Shown here: one piece after another, positions 17,861 to 25,491 of the stretch
Layout of the letters: every line of letters begins with the position of its first letter
Numbering within the stretch: position 1 is the stretch's first letter
Assembly (NCBI GenBank): GCA_035319765.1
Contig: DATHCB010000119.1
Location: 1-25,609 of the forward strand
From: DATHCB01 sp035319765
GTDB taxonomy: Archaea; Thermoproteota; Bathyarchaeia; Bathyarchaeales; SOJC01
Direction of reading: 5' to 3'
DNA: 25,609 nucleotides
Program-made: the position numbers and the translations under genes
Notes under the pieces: model-generated
Told to the model about the DNA's origin: nothing
Databases searched by the model: none
The model's input: only the letters and a program-made list of their open reading frames with translations

Positions 17861-17881
17861 TAGTAGTCACGCTGTAAAGAT

Positions 17882-19354
17882 ATGCAGAGTGTGGCTACAG
17901 TGTCGGGATCGTCGGGCGCTAAAAGACCAGCTTCAAAGGAGGAATTCGTTCAATTACTCAGAGATGCAATGATGAAGGAGGTGGAGAGAAGAAGGATTTC
18001 GGGTGCTGCGCGAAGAAATCCGACAATTGCCGGCACGGCGAGTATCATGGGGATTCACCGCGACACGCTTTACGAGTGGCTCAGGGACTTTAACATAAAG
18101 TTCGACGATATTGGGGAGAGTGTTATGTCGTCTCAGCAGACTGAGTCGATCGGAAAACCAGTGTACTTGATCGGGGAGGCGTTGGTCGGTGAAGGCGACG
18201 AGGTGGCGCACATTGATCTGTTGATTGGGGACAAGAATGGTCCCGTTGGAGAAGCTTTTGCGAGCGGGTTGTCAAATCTTTCAATGGGGCACACTCCGCT
18301 TCTGGCCGTGATCAGACCGAATCTTCCTCCAAAGCCTCACACGCTTCTCGTGCCAAAGGTTACTGTGAAGAATATGGAGGACGTGGGGAAAATCTTTGGT
18401 CCAGCGCAAGCTGCTGTGGCTAAAGCTATTGCTGACGCTGCAGAGGAAGGCGTTATTCCGAGAGATAAGCTGGATGAGTGGGTTGTGATTTCGAGTGTTT
18501 TTCTGCATCCTAAGGCCAAGGATTACAGGCGAATTTATCATTATAATTATTCTGCTACTAAGCTGGCCCTCAAACGAGCCCTTTCCCGGTATCCGTCTCT
18601 TGAGAAGGTGATTTATGACAAGGATCGAGCAAAGCACCCAATAATGGGTTTCAGAGTGCCTCGTTTGTGGAGACCTCCGTATTTGCAGATTGCCTTGGAC
18701 ATTCCGAGTATAGAACGTGCAAAAAGCATTATCGGCTCCCTGCCTGAAAGTGACAGAATCATACTCGAAGTCGGCACACCAATGCTGAAAAAGTACGGGG
18801 TCAAGGCGATTCGTGACTTGCGCGAAGTGGCAAAGGATTACTTCGTCATTGCTGACCTCAAGACGTTAGACGTTGGCAAGGTGGAAGTCGACTTAGCTTT
18901 CGAAGAGACCGCCGATGCTGTCGTAGCGGCGGGCCTAGCCGCACCTGAAACAATCGACGAATTTCTCCATGAAGCTCAAAGACTCGGCATTTACGGTGTA
19001 ATTGACATGATGAACGTAGAAGATCCGATTGCCAAGCTTAAATCGTTGAAAAACTTCCCGGATATTGTCTTATTACACAGACCGATTGATGTTGAGAAAT
19101 CTGGAACGCGGCATGGTTGGACGACGATTAAAGATATTAAGCAGATGTTTAGGGACAGAAAATTCCTTGTGGCGGTCGCAGGCGGCATTAGTCCTTTAGA
19201 TGTTCGTGAGGCTCTTAGCCTTGGCGCGGATATAATTATCGTTGGTCGATACATTACGCAGTCCAGAGATGTTGAGAGAGCGACGAGAGACTTTCTCGAA
19301 AGTACTATGGAGATGCGCGAGGACATCGACTTGTACCGTGTACATGTTGAGTAG
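17882..19354 (+). CDS. HTH - formaldehyde-activating enzyme - 3-hexulose-6-phosphate synthase fusion
   Basis: 490 residues with three parts. Residues 1-80 contain a helix-turn-helix of Fis/terminase-small-subunit style, NPTIAGTASIMGIHRDTLYEWL (about 46-67). Residues about 93-262 are Fae, which joins formaldehyde to tetrahydromethanopterin; it begins YLIGEALVGEGDEVAHIDLLIG with catalytic His110 and continues through GHTPLLAVIRPNL. Residues about 266-480 are Hps, which makes hexulose-6-phosphate from formaldehyde and ribulose-5-phosphate or runs in reverse: LQIALDIPSIERA, LEVGTPML, IADLKTLD (Asp325, Lys327), DMMNVEDP, VAVAGGISP, IIVGRYIT. Fae-Hps fusions are known in methanogens and other archaea and serve pentose supply and formaldehyde capture. 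The HTH addition is unusual to me. The ATG at 17882 fits the TATA box. An in-frame ATG at 18125 (Met82) preceded by GGGGAG could give an HTH-free form. Monocistronic. Confidence 0.93.
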   Translation: MQSVATVSGSSGAKRPASKEEFVQLLRDAMMKEVERRRISGAARRNPTIAGTASIMGIHRDTLYEWLRDFNIKFDDIGESVMSSQQTESIGKPVYLIGEALVGEGDEVAHIDLLIGDKNGPVGEAFASGLSNLSMGHTPLLAVIRPNLPPKPHTLLVPKVTVKNMEDVGKIFGPAQAAVAKAIADAAEEGVIPRDKLDEWVVISSVFLHPKAKDYRRIYHYNYSATKLALKRALSRYPSLEKVIYDKDRAKHPIMGFRVPRLWRPPYLQIALDIPSIERAKSIIGSLPESDRIILEVGTPMLKKYGVKAIRDLREVAKDYFVIADLKTLDVGKVEVDLAFEETADAVVAAGLAAPETIDEFLHEAQRLGIYGVIDMMNVEDPIAKLKSLKNFPDIVLLHRPIDVEKSGTRHGWTTIKDIKQMFRDRKFLVAVAGGISPLDVREALSLGADIIIVGRYITQSRDVERATRDFLESTMEMREDIDLYRVHVE

Positions 19355-19405
19355 CTTCATTTCTATACTTCCTTTTTTCTCATAAATGCGGGAAGAGTCA
19401 AGACT

Positions 19406-19474
19406 ATGAAGAGGACGTTGACTTTCCTACTTCTCTTGCTGTTGCCAAGTTATTCCCTTCCACACAATGTATAA
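19406..19474 (+). pseudogene. Orphan signal-peptide-like mini-ORF
   Basis: A frame of 22 codons starting with ATG encodes a textbook secretion signal: MKRTLTF, six Leu in a row, then P-S-Y-S-L-P before a stop. A TATA-like CATAAATG lies about 25 bases upstream. No mature protein follows. It is probably the stub of a lost secreted-protein gene, or a tiny membrane peptide; chance is possible. Confidence 0.3.
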
Positions 19475-19590
19475 CCAATCGAGCCTCCTCTGTCGATGAG
19501 AAGAATACGAATAGAATCAAGCCTGTGCATTTGCCGGCTCAATGCTGGCGCGCTCGATGTCTTTGGAATTAGGGAGAGTCGAAAAAGGAG

Positions 19591-20856
19591 CTATGAGCTC
19601 AAGTAATCGACTATGGTGTGAGCATAAATCTTCATCACGTTCACTAAATCCTTTGTGTACACAAACTCGTTGTAAGCATGTGCTACTTCGCCATATCCAG
19701 GTCCGAATGACACTGTCGGGATTCCTAATGCCTCTCTGAAACTGTGTGCATCGCTTGTCGCTGTCATATAAACCGCGGGAGGCTCGTAGCCCAGCGCTTT
19801 CTTTCCATTCTTCTGCAAGGTTCCGATTAATGGTTCATGAGCGGGAGTATAAGATGCAAAGGTGCGATTAGTTATTTCGTATTCGAAATTTTGGGGAAGA
19901 GCTAATTTGATAAACTCCTCAACTGCATCAGGGTTGCCGCCTGCTGGCACTCTTATGTCAATTTCTGCCTCGCACTTCTCCGGTACCACGTTAACTTTTG
20001 TTCCGCCGCGCATGGTTCCTGTATTAACAGTGTAATGGTCGATCGATCTTGTAATTTCCTTCGTTCTTATTCCCATTCCTTTTGCAATTTTTGCAAGGTC
20101 GATTTTTCCATTACGGACCAGCGGTCTCGCATCTTCGGGGATCTTTACAGGCGTTTTTTCTAGTGCATCAAGTATTCTTAGAAATTTGGTCAATAGTAAG
20201 ATTGCGTTTTCTCCAAAAGCTGGTGTGGCTCCGTGGACCGGCTTTCCTTTAGCAATTAGTCGTACCCAAAGATTGCCGCGTTCTCCTGCAACGACGGAGT
20301 ATCCTGAGTGAAGATAGCCGGTTGGTTCCGTGATCAAACAGGCGTCGCCGCGCAGTTTGTGATTTTTGAGTAGCCAGATTGCGCCCGCGGGTCCCATCGT
20401 TTCTTCGTCGCAGACTGCCGCGAAAACTGCTGTCCCACTGAGTTCCTTCTCGATTCTTTTCAGTGCGGCGCCCGCCATGAGCATGGATGAAATTCCAGCT
20501 TTCATGTCGGATGCGCCTCTGCCGAAGATTTTGCCGTCTTCTGTTTTTCCGCTGAAAGGCGGGATTTTCCAGTTCTTGACGTCGCCTGCTGGCACTACGT
20601 CTATGTGTCCGCATAAAATTATTCTTGGCTCACCTTTGCCCACTGTGGCTATGATGTTGGCGTGTCCCTTGGTTGGTTCTGATCTTTCATATGCGATTCC
20701 ATGTTCATCTAGAAATGTTTCAATGATGTCGGCAGTAACCGAGACGTCGCCTGGAGGGTTTTCTCCGCCCGCCTGAATTACGCGTGAACAAAAACTTACT
20801 ACGTCTTTCTCATATTGTTTTAGGAAATCAGACATTTTTTGTTCTATCGCTTCCAA
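19591..20856 (-). CDS. M20-family metallopeptidase (ArgE/DapE/ACY1 type)
   Basis: Di-zinc amidohydrolase/peptidase of 421 residues. Metal ligands and catalytic residues are all visible: His84 and Asp86 in CGHIDVVPAGD, Asp117 in GRGASDMKAG, Glu151-Glu152 in CDEETMGPAG, Glu177 in ITEPTG, and a late His in GEVAHAYNEFV. A dimerisation (lid) domain lies between about 185 and 300, with the GKPVHGATP segment. Members cleave N-acyl amino acids, acetylornithine, succinyl-diaminopimelate or dipeptides, and the LysW-dependent archaeal enzymes also belong here; no biosynthetic neighbours are present, so no substrate is named. TTG at 20856 is preferred because GAGGAGAG lies about five bases upstream; ATG at codon 8 is the alternative. 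A minus-strand TATA-like CTAAAATATG lies near 20893-20902. Cytosolic, single gene. Confidence 0.93.
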   Translation of the reverse strand: MEAIEQKMSDFLKQYEKDVVSFCSRVIQAGGENPPGDVSVTADIIETFLDEHGIAYERSEPTKGHANIIATVGKGEPRIILCGHIDVVPAGDVKNWKIPPFSGKTEDGKIFGRGASDMKAGISSMLMAGAALKRIEKELSGTAVFAAVCDEETMGPAGAIWLLKNHKLRGDACLITEPTGYLHSGYSVVAGERGNLWVRLIAKGKPVHGATPAFGENAILLLTKFLRILDALEKTPVKIPEDARPLVRNGKIDLAKIAKGMGIRTKEITRSIDHYTVNTGTMRGGTKVNVVPEKCEAEIDIRVPAGGNPDAVEEFIKLALPQNFEYEITNRTFASYTPAHEPLIGTLQKNGKKALGYEPPAVYMTATSDAHSFREALGIPTVSFGPGYGEVAHAYNEFVYTKDLVNVMKIYAHTIVDYLSS

Positions 20857-20996
20857 GGCGCTCTCCTCTGAGAAATGCTATTCGTTCATTCGCATATTTT
20901 AGATTGTTCCGTATTAAGAGAATCGAGGCTCGGCGCTAGCAAATCCTTAATAGACAAGATCGTTACCTTTCACCAAGTTCATGAGAAAACTGCTTA

Positions 20997-21440
20997 ATGG
21001 AGAGTAAACTTCCCTTGGCAAAATTCAAGATAATCGTGTCTGACCCCTCAACGGGGAAGTCTCAGGTTGTGGAGCTTGAAGGTTCTCGTACTGCGCCACT
21101 GATCGGTAGAAGACTGGGCGAAATAGTGGATGGCTCCCTTGTAGGGCAAGGTGGTAGTAAGCTGCAAATTACCGGAGGCTCTGACAAGGATGGTTTTCCA
21201 ATGCGTCCTGACATCCACGGCGGAGTGAGGGCAAGCAAAATATTTAGCGGAGGAGTCGGTTTTCATCCGACACGTGAGGGGGAGAGACAGAGGAAAACAG
21301 TTAGAGGCAACATAATCACTGAAGAAATAGTTCAAATCAACATGAGGACAACTGAAAAACTGCAGAAAAAAGCTGAGAAAACGGAGAAAATCGAAAAAGT
21401 GGAAAAGAAGCAAGCAAAAGCTCCTGGGAAAACTGAGTAG
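20997..21440 (+). CDS. rps6e: 30S ribosomal protein S6e
   Basis: Small-subunit ribosomal protein found in archaea and eukaryotes. The core (about 8-118) shows FKIIVSDPSTGKSQVVELEG, IGRRLGEIVDG, LQITGGSDKDGFPMRPDIHGGVR, FHPTREGERQRKTVRGN and IITEEIVQINM, all classic S6e. The C-terminus adds a Lys/Glu-rich tail of about 30 residues (repeated EKxEK units) that archaeal S6e often lacks. ATG 20997 has no clear Shine-Dalgarno; a TATA-like CCTTAATAG at 20944-20952 would give a leader of about 25 bases. It precedes aIF2-gamma, the usual archaeal order, though 110 bases and a separate TATA box lie between them. Confidence 0.96.
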   Translation: MESKLPLAKFKIIVSDPSTGKSQVVELEGSRTAPLIGRRLGEIVDGSLVGQGGSKLQITGGSDKDGFPMRPDIHGGVRASKIFSGGVGFHPTREGERQRKTVRGNIITEEIVQINMRTTEKLQKKAEKTEKIEKVEKKQAKAPGKTE

Positions 21441-21526
21441 GGATCATCGATCCTAGAACGCAAGCAACTACGCGTCGCCAGGGTTAACAGTTAGGTTTAT
21501 TTGTTTTTTTGATTTTAGCACATAAC

Positions 21527-21535
21527 TTTTTTATC
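21527..21535 (+). promoter_or_regulatory. TATA box for the aIF2-gamma operon
   Basis: TTTTTTATC, preceded by a T-rich run, is centred about 34 bases before the ATG at 21565, predicting a leader of under 10 bases. The T run at 21504-21512 could also terminate the S6e message. Confidence 0.45.
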
Positions 21536-21564
21536 TTTCACGAAGCATTAGTGTGAGGATCATC

Positions 21565-22818
21565 ATGGCGATCCCGCAAGAACAGCACCAGTTTCCAGCA
21601 CAACCAGAATGCAATATAGGCACAATTGGGCATGTCGATCACGGAAAAACGACGTTGGTTCAGGCGCTGACCGGCGTTTGGGCTTCTAGGCACAGCGAGG
21701 AATTGCGGCGTGGAATTACGATACGATTAGGCTACGCTGATACGCCGATCTATAGATGTCCCAACTGCAACGAGCCAGAATGTTACACAATAAGAGCAAC
21801 CTGTTTGAATTGCAAGGCCGCATGCGACTTCGTACGTGCGATAAGCTTCGTTGACGCGCCTGGTCATGAGGCACTGATGGCAACTATGCTTTCGGGAGCT
21901 GCAATTATGGATGGGGCCATATTAGTCATCGCAGCGGATGAACATTGCCCTCAGCCACAAACGCGAGAGCATTTAGCTGCTGCCGAAATCGTTGGAATCA
22001 AGAATCTCATTATTGTACAGAACAAAATCGATCTCGTTGATGAGAAACGTGCTATGGAAAGCTATCAGGAGATTTTGGACTTTGTTAAGGGAACCATTGG
22101 GGAAGGTGCACCAGTGATTCCCGTTTCCGCACAGCACGATGTGAACATTGACGTATTGATTCAAGCAATGGAAAAATATATTCCAACTCCCAAGCGAGAT
22201 TCAAATTTGCCACCAGCAATGTTTGTGGTTCGCTCTTTCGACGTGAACAAGCCAGGCACGCTGGCTGAAGACTTGAAAGGCGGAGTCTTGGGAGGCAGTA
22301 TAGTGCAGGGGAAGTTCCAGGTTGACGATGAAATAGAGATTCGTCCCGGAATACGTACGGAGAGAGGTGAAAGAGTCACTTACGAACCTCTATTTACCAA
22401 GATTGCAAGTTTGAATGCTGGCGGAAGGAAGGTGAAATCTGCGCTCTGTGGTGGTCTGGTAGGCGTTGGCACGTTGCTGGATCCATCTTTGACTAAGGCA
22501 GATGGAATCACTGGCAATCTTGTCGGCAAGCCAGATATGCTTCCTCCGACATTGGACGAGGTTACTCTTGAAACTTTCTTTCTTGAGCGTGCTGTTGGAA
22601 CAAAAGAGCTTGTAGAGGTGGAAAAGCTACAGGTTCGCGAAATGTTCTTGCTAGACGTTGGCGCAACTATTACGGCTGGAACTGTCAGTTCAATAAAGGC
22701 AAAGACTGCGACGTTTAAGCTTGGTCGTCCAGTCTGCGCGCAAGAAGGGTCTCGAGTGGCTATTAGCAGAAAGATCGGAGGAAGATGGCGACTCATTGGC
22801 TACGGCATAATGATCTGA
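21565..22818 (+). CDS. eif2g: Translation initiation factor aIF2, gamma subunit
   Basis: GTPase that carries initiator Met-tRNA to the small subunit as part of the aIF2 heterotrimer. About 417 residues from the ATG. G motifs: GTIGHVDHGKTTL (G1), RRGITIRLGYAD (G2/switch I), VDAPGHEALMATM (G3), IIVQNKIDLV (G4) and IPVSAQ (G5). The zinc knuckle CPNC...CYT...CLNC typical of the gamma subunit follows the G2 region. Domains II and III follow, with PAMFVVRSFDVNKPG and GGVLGGSIVQGKF, ending in GGRWRLIGYG. I choose ATG 21565 because GAGG lies about six bases upstream; a GTG at 21553 would add four residues. Heads an information-processing operon with a PIN nuclease 20 bases downstream. Confidence 0.98.
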   Translation: MAIPQEQHQFPAQPECNIGTIGHVDHGKTTLVQALTGVWASRHSEELRRGITIRLGYADTPIYRCPNCNEPECYTIRATCLNCKAACDFVRAISFVDAPGHEALMATMLSGAAIMDGAILVIAADEHCPQPQTREHLAAAEIVGIKNLIIVQNKIDLVDEKRAMESYQEILDFVKGTIGEGAPVIPVSAQHDVNIDVLIQAMEKYIPTPKRDSNLPPAMFVVRSFDVNKPGTLAEDLKGGVLGGSIVQGKFQVDDEIEIRPGIRTERGERVTYEPLFTKIASLNAGGRKVKSALCGGLVGVGTLLDPSLTKADGITGNLVGKPDMLPPTLDEVTLETFFLERAVGTKELVEVEKLQVREMFLLDVGATITAGTVSSIKAKTATFKLGRPVCAQEGSRVAISRKIGGRWRLIGYGIMI

Positions 22819-22838
22819 CGAAGCGCCTAGGGAAAGAA

Positions 22839-23237
22839 ATGACGTTAAGAGTCATAATTGACACGAATTTTTTTCTTATTCCATCAAAGTTCCGGTTGGA
22901 TATCTTTGAGGAACTGGACAAGTTGCTAGGTCGAAGAGTAGAACCTGTAATTTTGTCTCCTATTTATTTCGAGCTGCAAAAACTGGCGGCCTCCAAGTCT
23001 GTTAAATTGAGTAAACAGGCACAATTAGGGCTCAGACTAGCCGGAAGGTGCAAAGTCGTTGACGTAGAGCGTAAGGTTGGCGAGTCGAATGATGATTTGA
23101 TGTTCCGCCTGGCTGTTGAATGGGGATGTCCTGTAGCTACAAATGATGGAGAATTACGTCGAAAATTGAGGAATCTTGGTGTTCCAGTTGTTTTCTTGCG
23201 GCAGATGTCTAGGTTAGAGGTTGAGGGCGGTGCGTAG
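22839..23237 (+). CDS. PIN-domain nuclease, FCF1/VapC9-like
   Basis: About 132 residues, single PIN domain. Acidic active-site residues are visible: Asp in VIIDTNFFLIP near the N-terminus, Glu in SPIYFELQKLA, Asp in ESNDDLMFRLA and Asp in CPVATNDGELRRKL. The position between aIF2-gamma and rpo7 is conserved in archaea and the family resembles FCF1/UTP24 rRNA-processing endonucleases rather than a toxin; no antitoxin gene is adjacent. ATG 22839 has AGGGA six bases upstream and gives the usual short lead into the first strand; the frame extends upstream into the aIF2-gamma gene but that part is not coding. Likely role in rRNA maturation is inferred from family and context. Confidence 0.9.
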   Translation: MTLRVIIDTNFFLIPSKFRLDIFEELDKLLGRRVEPVILSPIYFELQKLAASKSVKLSKQAQLGLRLAGRCKVVDVERKVGESNDDLMFRLAVEWGCPVATNDGELRRKLRNLGVPVVFLRQMSRLEVEGGA

Positions 23238-23240
23238 CCA

Positions 23241-23250
23241 CACTTTTATA
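23241..23250 (+). promoter_or_regulatory. TATA box for the rpo7 gene cluster
   Basis: CACTTTTATA lies about 75 bases before the rpo7 ATG, giving a leader of about 48 bases. It marks a possible internal promoter separating rpo7-spt4 onwards from aIF2-gamma. Confidence 0.4.
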
Positions 23251-23321
23251 GAATTGTTTAAATGCGCCTCAAGCTTTAAGTGGAAGAAAAGCATCCTCAA
23301 CGAGGGCAGCGGGACTAGGTC

Positions 23322-23942
23322 ATGTTTAAACTGATAACTCTGGAAGATACTGTACGTATTCCTCCGGATAAGTTTGGCAATCCTTTGACTGTGGTCGGTC
23401 ACCAACAGCTCAAGATGAAGTATGAAGGCATGGTTGACGAAGAGCTTGGTTATGTGGTGGCAGTCACAAAGATTCAGGTTAGTCCCGTGGGAAAAATTAT
23501 TCCGGGTGACGGTGCGACTTATCATAAGGTCAAGTTCTCGCTTCTCACCTTCCTTCCACGACTTCAGGAAGTCGTAGAGGGCGAAGTAGTTGAGATTGCA
23601 GATTTCGGCGCATTTGTGCGTATCGGCCCGCTTGACGCATTGCTCCATGTGAGTCAGCTTTTGGACGATTTCATATCTTACGACGAGAAGCAAGGAGTCC
23701 TGCTCGGGAAGGAAACAAGGCGAAAACTGTCGACTGGCGATCATGTGCGTGTGAGAATAACTGCTGTCTCTCTCGGTCGCGGGGGCAGCTCAGGAAAAAT
23801 CGGCGTTACAGCCAGACAACCCTTTCTGGGAAAACTCGACTGGATCAAAGAAGAGCTGAAACGGTCAAAAGGTGAGGTTGAGGAGAAAGCTAAAAAGGAA
23901 AAGGCAGAAAAGACCGAGCAAACTGGGAAGAAAGTAAAGTAA
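23322..23942 (+). CDS. rpo7: DNA-directed RNA polymerase subunit Rpo7 (E')
   Basis: Stalk subunit that with Rpo4 helps open the promoter and binds emerging RNA. 206 residues. N-terminal RNP-like domain (about 1-80): FKLITLEDTVRIPPDKFG...YEGMVDEELGYVVAV and IIPGDGATYHKVKFSLLTF. Then an S1 RNA-binding domain (about 82-180): EVVEGEVVEIADFGAFVRIGPLDALLHVSQ and GDHVRVRITAVSL...KIGVTARQPFLGKLDWI. The C-terminal tail of about 28 residues is Lys/Glu-rich and looks like those on S6e, S24e and S27ae. ATG 23322 follows a weak AGGT. Spt4 follows within 12 bases. Confidence 0.97.
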   Translation: MFKLITLEDTVRIPPDKFGNPLTVVGHQQLKMKYEGMVDEELGYVVAVTKIQVSPVGKIIPGDGATYHKVKFSLLTFLPRLQEVVEGEVVEIADFGAFVRIGPLDALLHVSQLLDDFISYDEKQGVLLGKETRRKLSTGDHVRVRITAVSLGRGGSSGKIGVTARQPFLGKLDWIKEELKRSKGEVEEKAKKEKAEKTEQTGKKVK

Positions 23943-23953
23943 GGTGAGAGTTC

Positions 23954-24139
23954 TTGCCCGAAAAAGCATGCCGTGAATGTCGGCTATTGTCAGCAGGCTC
24001 AACATGCCCTAAATGCAAAACCGCGACGCTAAGCGACGATTATTCTGGATTAGTGATTATCTTTGACCCCGAAAACTCTCTAATTGCAAAGGCGATGAAA
24101 ATAAAAGAAAAGGGACGATATGCATCGCGCGTTAGGTGA
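23954..24139 (+). CDS. spt4: Transcription elongation factor Spt4 (RpoE'')
   Basis: A zinc protein of 61 residues that pairs with Spt5 to clamp RNA polymerase during elongation. The four zinc ligands CREC...CPKC lie at residues 6-9 and 18-21, followed by the family core DYSGLVIIFDPENSLIAKAMKI and GRYASRVR. TTG start at 23954, with GGTGAG five bases upstream, just after rpo7. Its stop overlaps the GTG of the next gene (GTGA), showing translational coupling. Confidence 0.96.
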   Translation: MPEKACRECRLLSAGSTCPKCKTATLSDDYSGLVIIFDPENSLIAKAMKIKEKGRYASRVR

Positions 24140-24660
24140 TTCTAATTCGTCTTCTCACGAATGATCTGAGAGTCAAACTGAAATCACCCTTGGGAACATT
24201 GCTAAAAGGCTCGTTCAATGGGACAATCAAAGAATTTGAAAATATTGTGAAAGCTAAGAGGCCATCCATGATAATTTCGGTTGGCGACGCTCTTTCTGAG
24301 GCTCTACTGAAGCAAGGTATTTTTCCCAAAGTTCTGATCGTTGATTGCAAGGTCATGCGGAAACCAACTGCTCCACTAATCACAGAGGGCTATGAGACCT
24401 TTCCCCTCAGAAATGTCGCGGGCACAATATCTGATGAGGCTTGGGCCGTTGTTGAATCCGCTGTTACGCGGGACAGCAAGGTAAAGATTGTTGTTGAAGG
24501 CGAAGAAGACTTGCTCACATTAGTAGCCATTATTAGCGCTCCTGAGAGCGCCGCGGTTGTCTATGGACAACCTTGTGAAGGCATGGTTATCGTTGAAGTT
24601 ACTTCAGAGAAGAAAAAAGAAACTCAGAGAATTGTAGAGGCCATGAAATATGTTGGCTAG
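24136..24660 (+). CDS. GTP-dependent dephospho-CoA kinase (DUF359)
   Basis: Last step of archaeal coenzyme A synthesis: phosphorylates dephospho-CoA using GTP. 174 residues, usual length. Core motifs: FNGTIKEFENIVKAKRPSMIISVGDALSEALLKQG, LIVDCKVMRKP (Asp and Lys of the active site), FPLRNVAGTISDEAW (where I expect a form close to NPAGTI), VVEGEEDLLTLVAI and VYGQPCEGMVIVEV. GTG at 24136 overlaps the spt4 stop. The location between spt4 and S24e is common in archaea and was one basis for recognising the family. The Arg-Asn-Val-Ala spelling in place of Asn-Pro-Ala is a mild deviation. Confidence 0.92.
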   Translation: MILIRLLTNDLRVKLKSPLGTLLKGSFNGTIKEFENIVKAKRPSMIISVGDALSEALLKQGIFPKVLIVDCKVMRKPTAPLITEGYETFPLRNVAGTISDEAWAVVESAVTRDSKVKIVVEGEEDLLTLVAIISAPESAAVVYGQPCEGMVIVEVTSEKKKETQRIVEAMKYVG

Positions 24661-24714
24661 AAAAGCTAAAGTAAGGGTTGCGCATCTGTTTGAACACCCA
24701 TGGACGGAGATAGT

Positions 24715-25086
24715 ATGAAGGTCAAAGTCATCGATGATCATCATAACTCTTTGCTGAAGAGGAGAGAAGTGGCCTTCGAAGTGGAGCATGACGTTCATGA
24801 GGGAACTCCGACTAGAGCAGAGCTAAGAAAAAACTTGGCGGAACTCCTGAAAGCAAACATTGATCTTATCTTTGTAAAGAGGGCAGTAACGAAGACTGGT
24901 TCGCTTCTCACTGTTGGAGAAGCAAACGTCTATGACTCGGCTGAGCAAGTGAAAATTGTCGAAGCAGAACACATCATAAACAGAAACATCCCGCCAGCCA
25001 AGCCGAAAGAAGGAGAAGTCGCAGCACCAAAAGAGAAAGCACCTGAATCAAAGGAAGAAGGCGGGAAGAAACCTAAGGAGGCATGA
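24715..25086 (+). CDS. rps24e: 30S ribosomal protein S24e
   Basis: Archaeal/eukaryotic small-subunit protein. The core (about 1-90) shows MKVKVIDDHHNSLLKRREVAFEVEH, TPTRAELRKNLAELL, IDLIFVKRAVTKTG and GEANVYDSAEQVKIVE. A tail of about 35 residues follows, rich in Pro, Lys and Glu, beyond the usual end of the family. I start at ATG 24715, where GGAGA lies four to six bases upstream and the protein begins as its relatives do; an in-frame ATG at 24700 adds five residues. S27ae follows four bases after the stop, using the AAGGAGG at 25076-25082 inside this gene. Confidence 0.96.
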   Translation: MKVKVIDDHHNSLLKRREVAFEVEHDVHEGTPTRAELRKNLAELLKANIDLIFVKRAVTKTGSLLTVGEANVYDSAEQVKIVEAEHIINRNIPPAKPKEGEVAAPKEKAPESKEEGGKKPKEA

Positions 25087-25090
25087 TAGC

Positions 25091-25435
25091 TTGCCCAAGG
25101 TAGAGAAAGAAACGAAAGAAAGCGCGAAGGAAGGAAAAACTGCCGAAAAGGCACCATCCAAAGAGGCAGCAAAGGCACCTGCACCGCAGCCCGAAGCTGC
25201 CGTTGAAGAGGTCAAAGAAGAAGCAAAGAAGCCCGCCAAAGGTAAAATTCAAAGAAAGAAGAGAATAGGCAAGAAAATACATACTATTTACAAGATTGAA
25301 GGTGCAACAGCCACTCGGCTAAGACCTTTCTGCGAACGTTGTGGACCAGGCTATTTCATGGCGGATCATGGTAACCGATTCGCCTGCGGGCACTGCGGTT
25401 TTACAAGGTATAAAGTGACAGAGCAGACTCAGTAA
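25091..25435 (+). CDS. rps27ae: 30S ribosomal protein S27ae
   Basis: Zinc-ribbon ribosomal protein, the archaeal counterpart of the eukaryotic ubiquitin-fused S27a. The ribosomal part (about 58-112) shows YKIEGATATRLRPFCERCGPGYFMADHGNRFACGHCGF, with four Cys binding zinc. The first 55 residues are a Lys/Glu/Ala/Pro-rich extension instead of the very short N-terminus usual in archaea. It is in frame from TTG 25091, which has a strong AAGGAGG eight bases upstream, so the extension is probably translated. It is not ubiquitin-like. Confidence 0.95.
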   Translation: MPKVEKETKESAKEGKTAEKAPSKEAAKAPAPQPEAAVEEVKEEAKKPAKGKIQRKKRIGKKIHTIYKIEGATATRLRPFCERCGPGYFMADHGNRFACGHCGFTRYKVTEQTQ

Positions 25436-25491
25436 CCCAAGCGTGTCTCTGTAAAAGGTAGCCAATATAGAAAGGTGAATGAAAGAAGAAA

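Larger units (their letters stand above)
17142..17881. other. Long gap with possible gene remnants
   Basis: About 740 bases with no intact gene on either strand. The left end holds the desulfurase promoter and the right end a TATA-like TCTTAAATAG (17851-17860) for the HTH-Fae-Hps gene. The middle (about 17330-17540) is open for long stretches interrupted by stops and may be a decayed coding sequence; see the pseudogene entry. Confidence 0.5.

Noticed and set aside
19542..19739. Plus-strand frame overlapping the M20 peptidase 3' end
   Set aside because: Antisense shadow of a well-supported gene; Ser/Arg/Leu-rich composition typical of shadows.
20366..20776. 136-codon plus-strand frame
   Set aside because: Antisense to the M20 catalytic domain, composition of a reading shadow.
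22785..22838. N-terminal extension of the PIN protein into aIF2-gamma
   Set aside because: The extension overlaps aIF2-gamma coding sequence; ATG 22839 has a good ribosome site and matches the usual family start.
22839..23237. VapC toxin of a toxin-antitoxin pair
   Set aside because: No antitoxin gene adjacent; conserved position between aIF2-gamma and rpo7 supports an rRNA-processing role.
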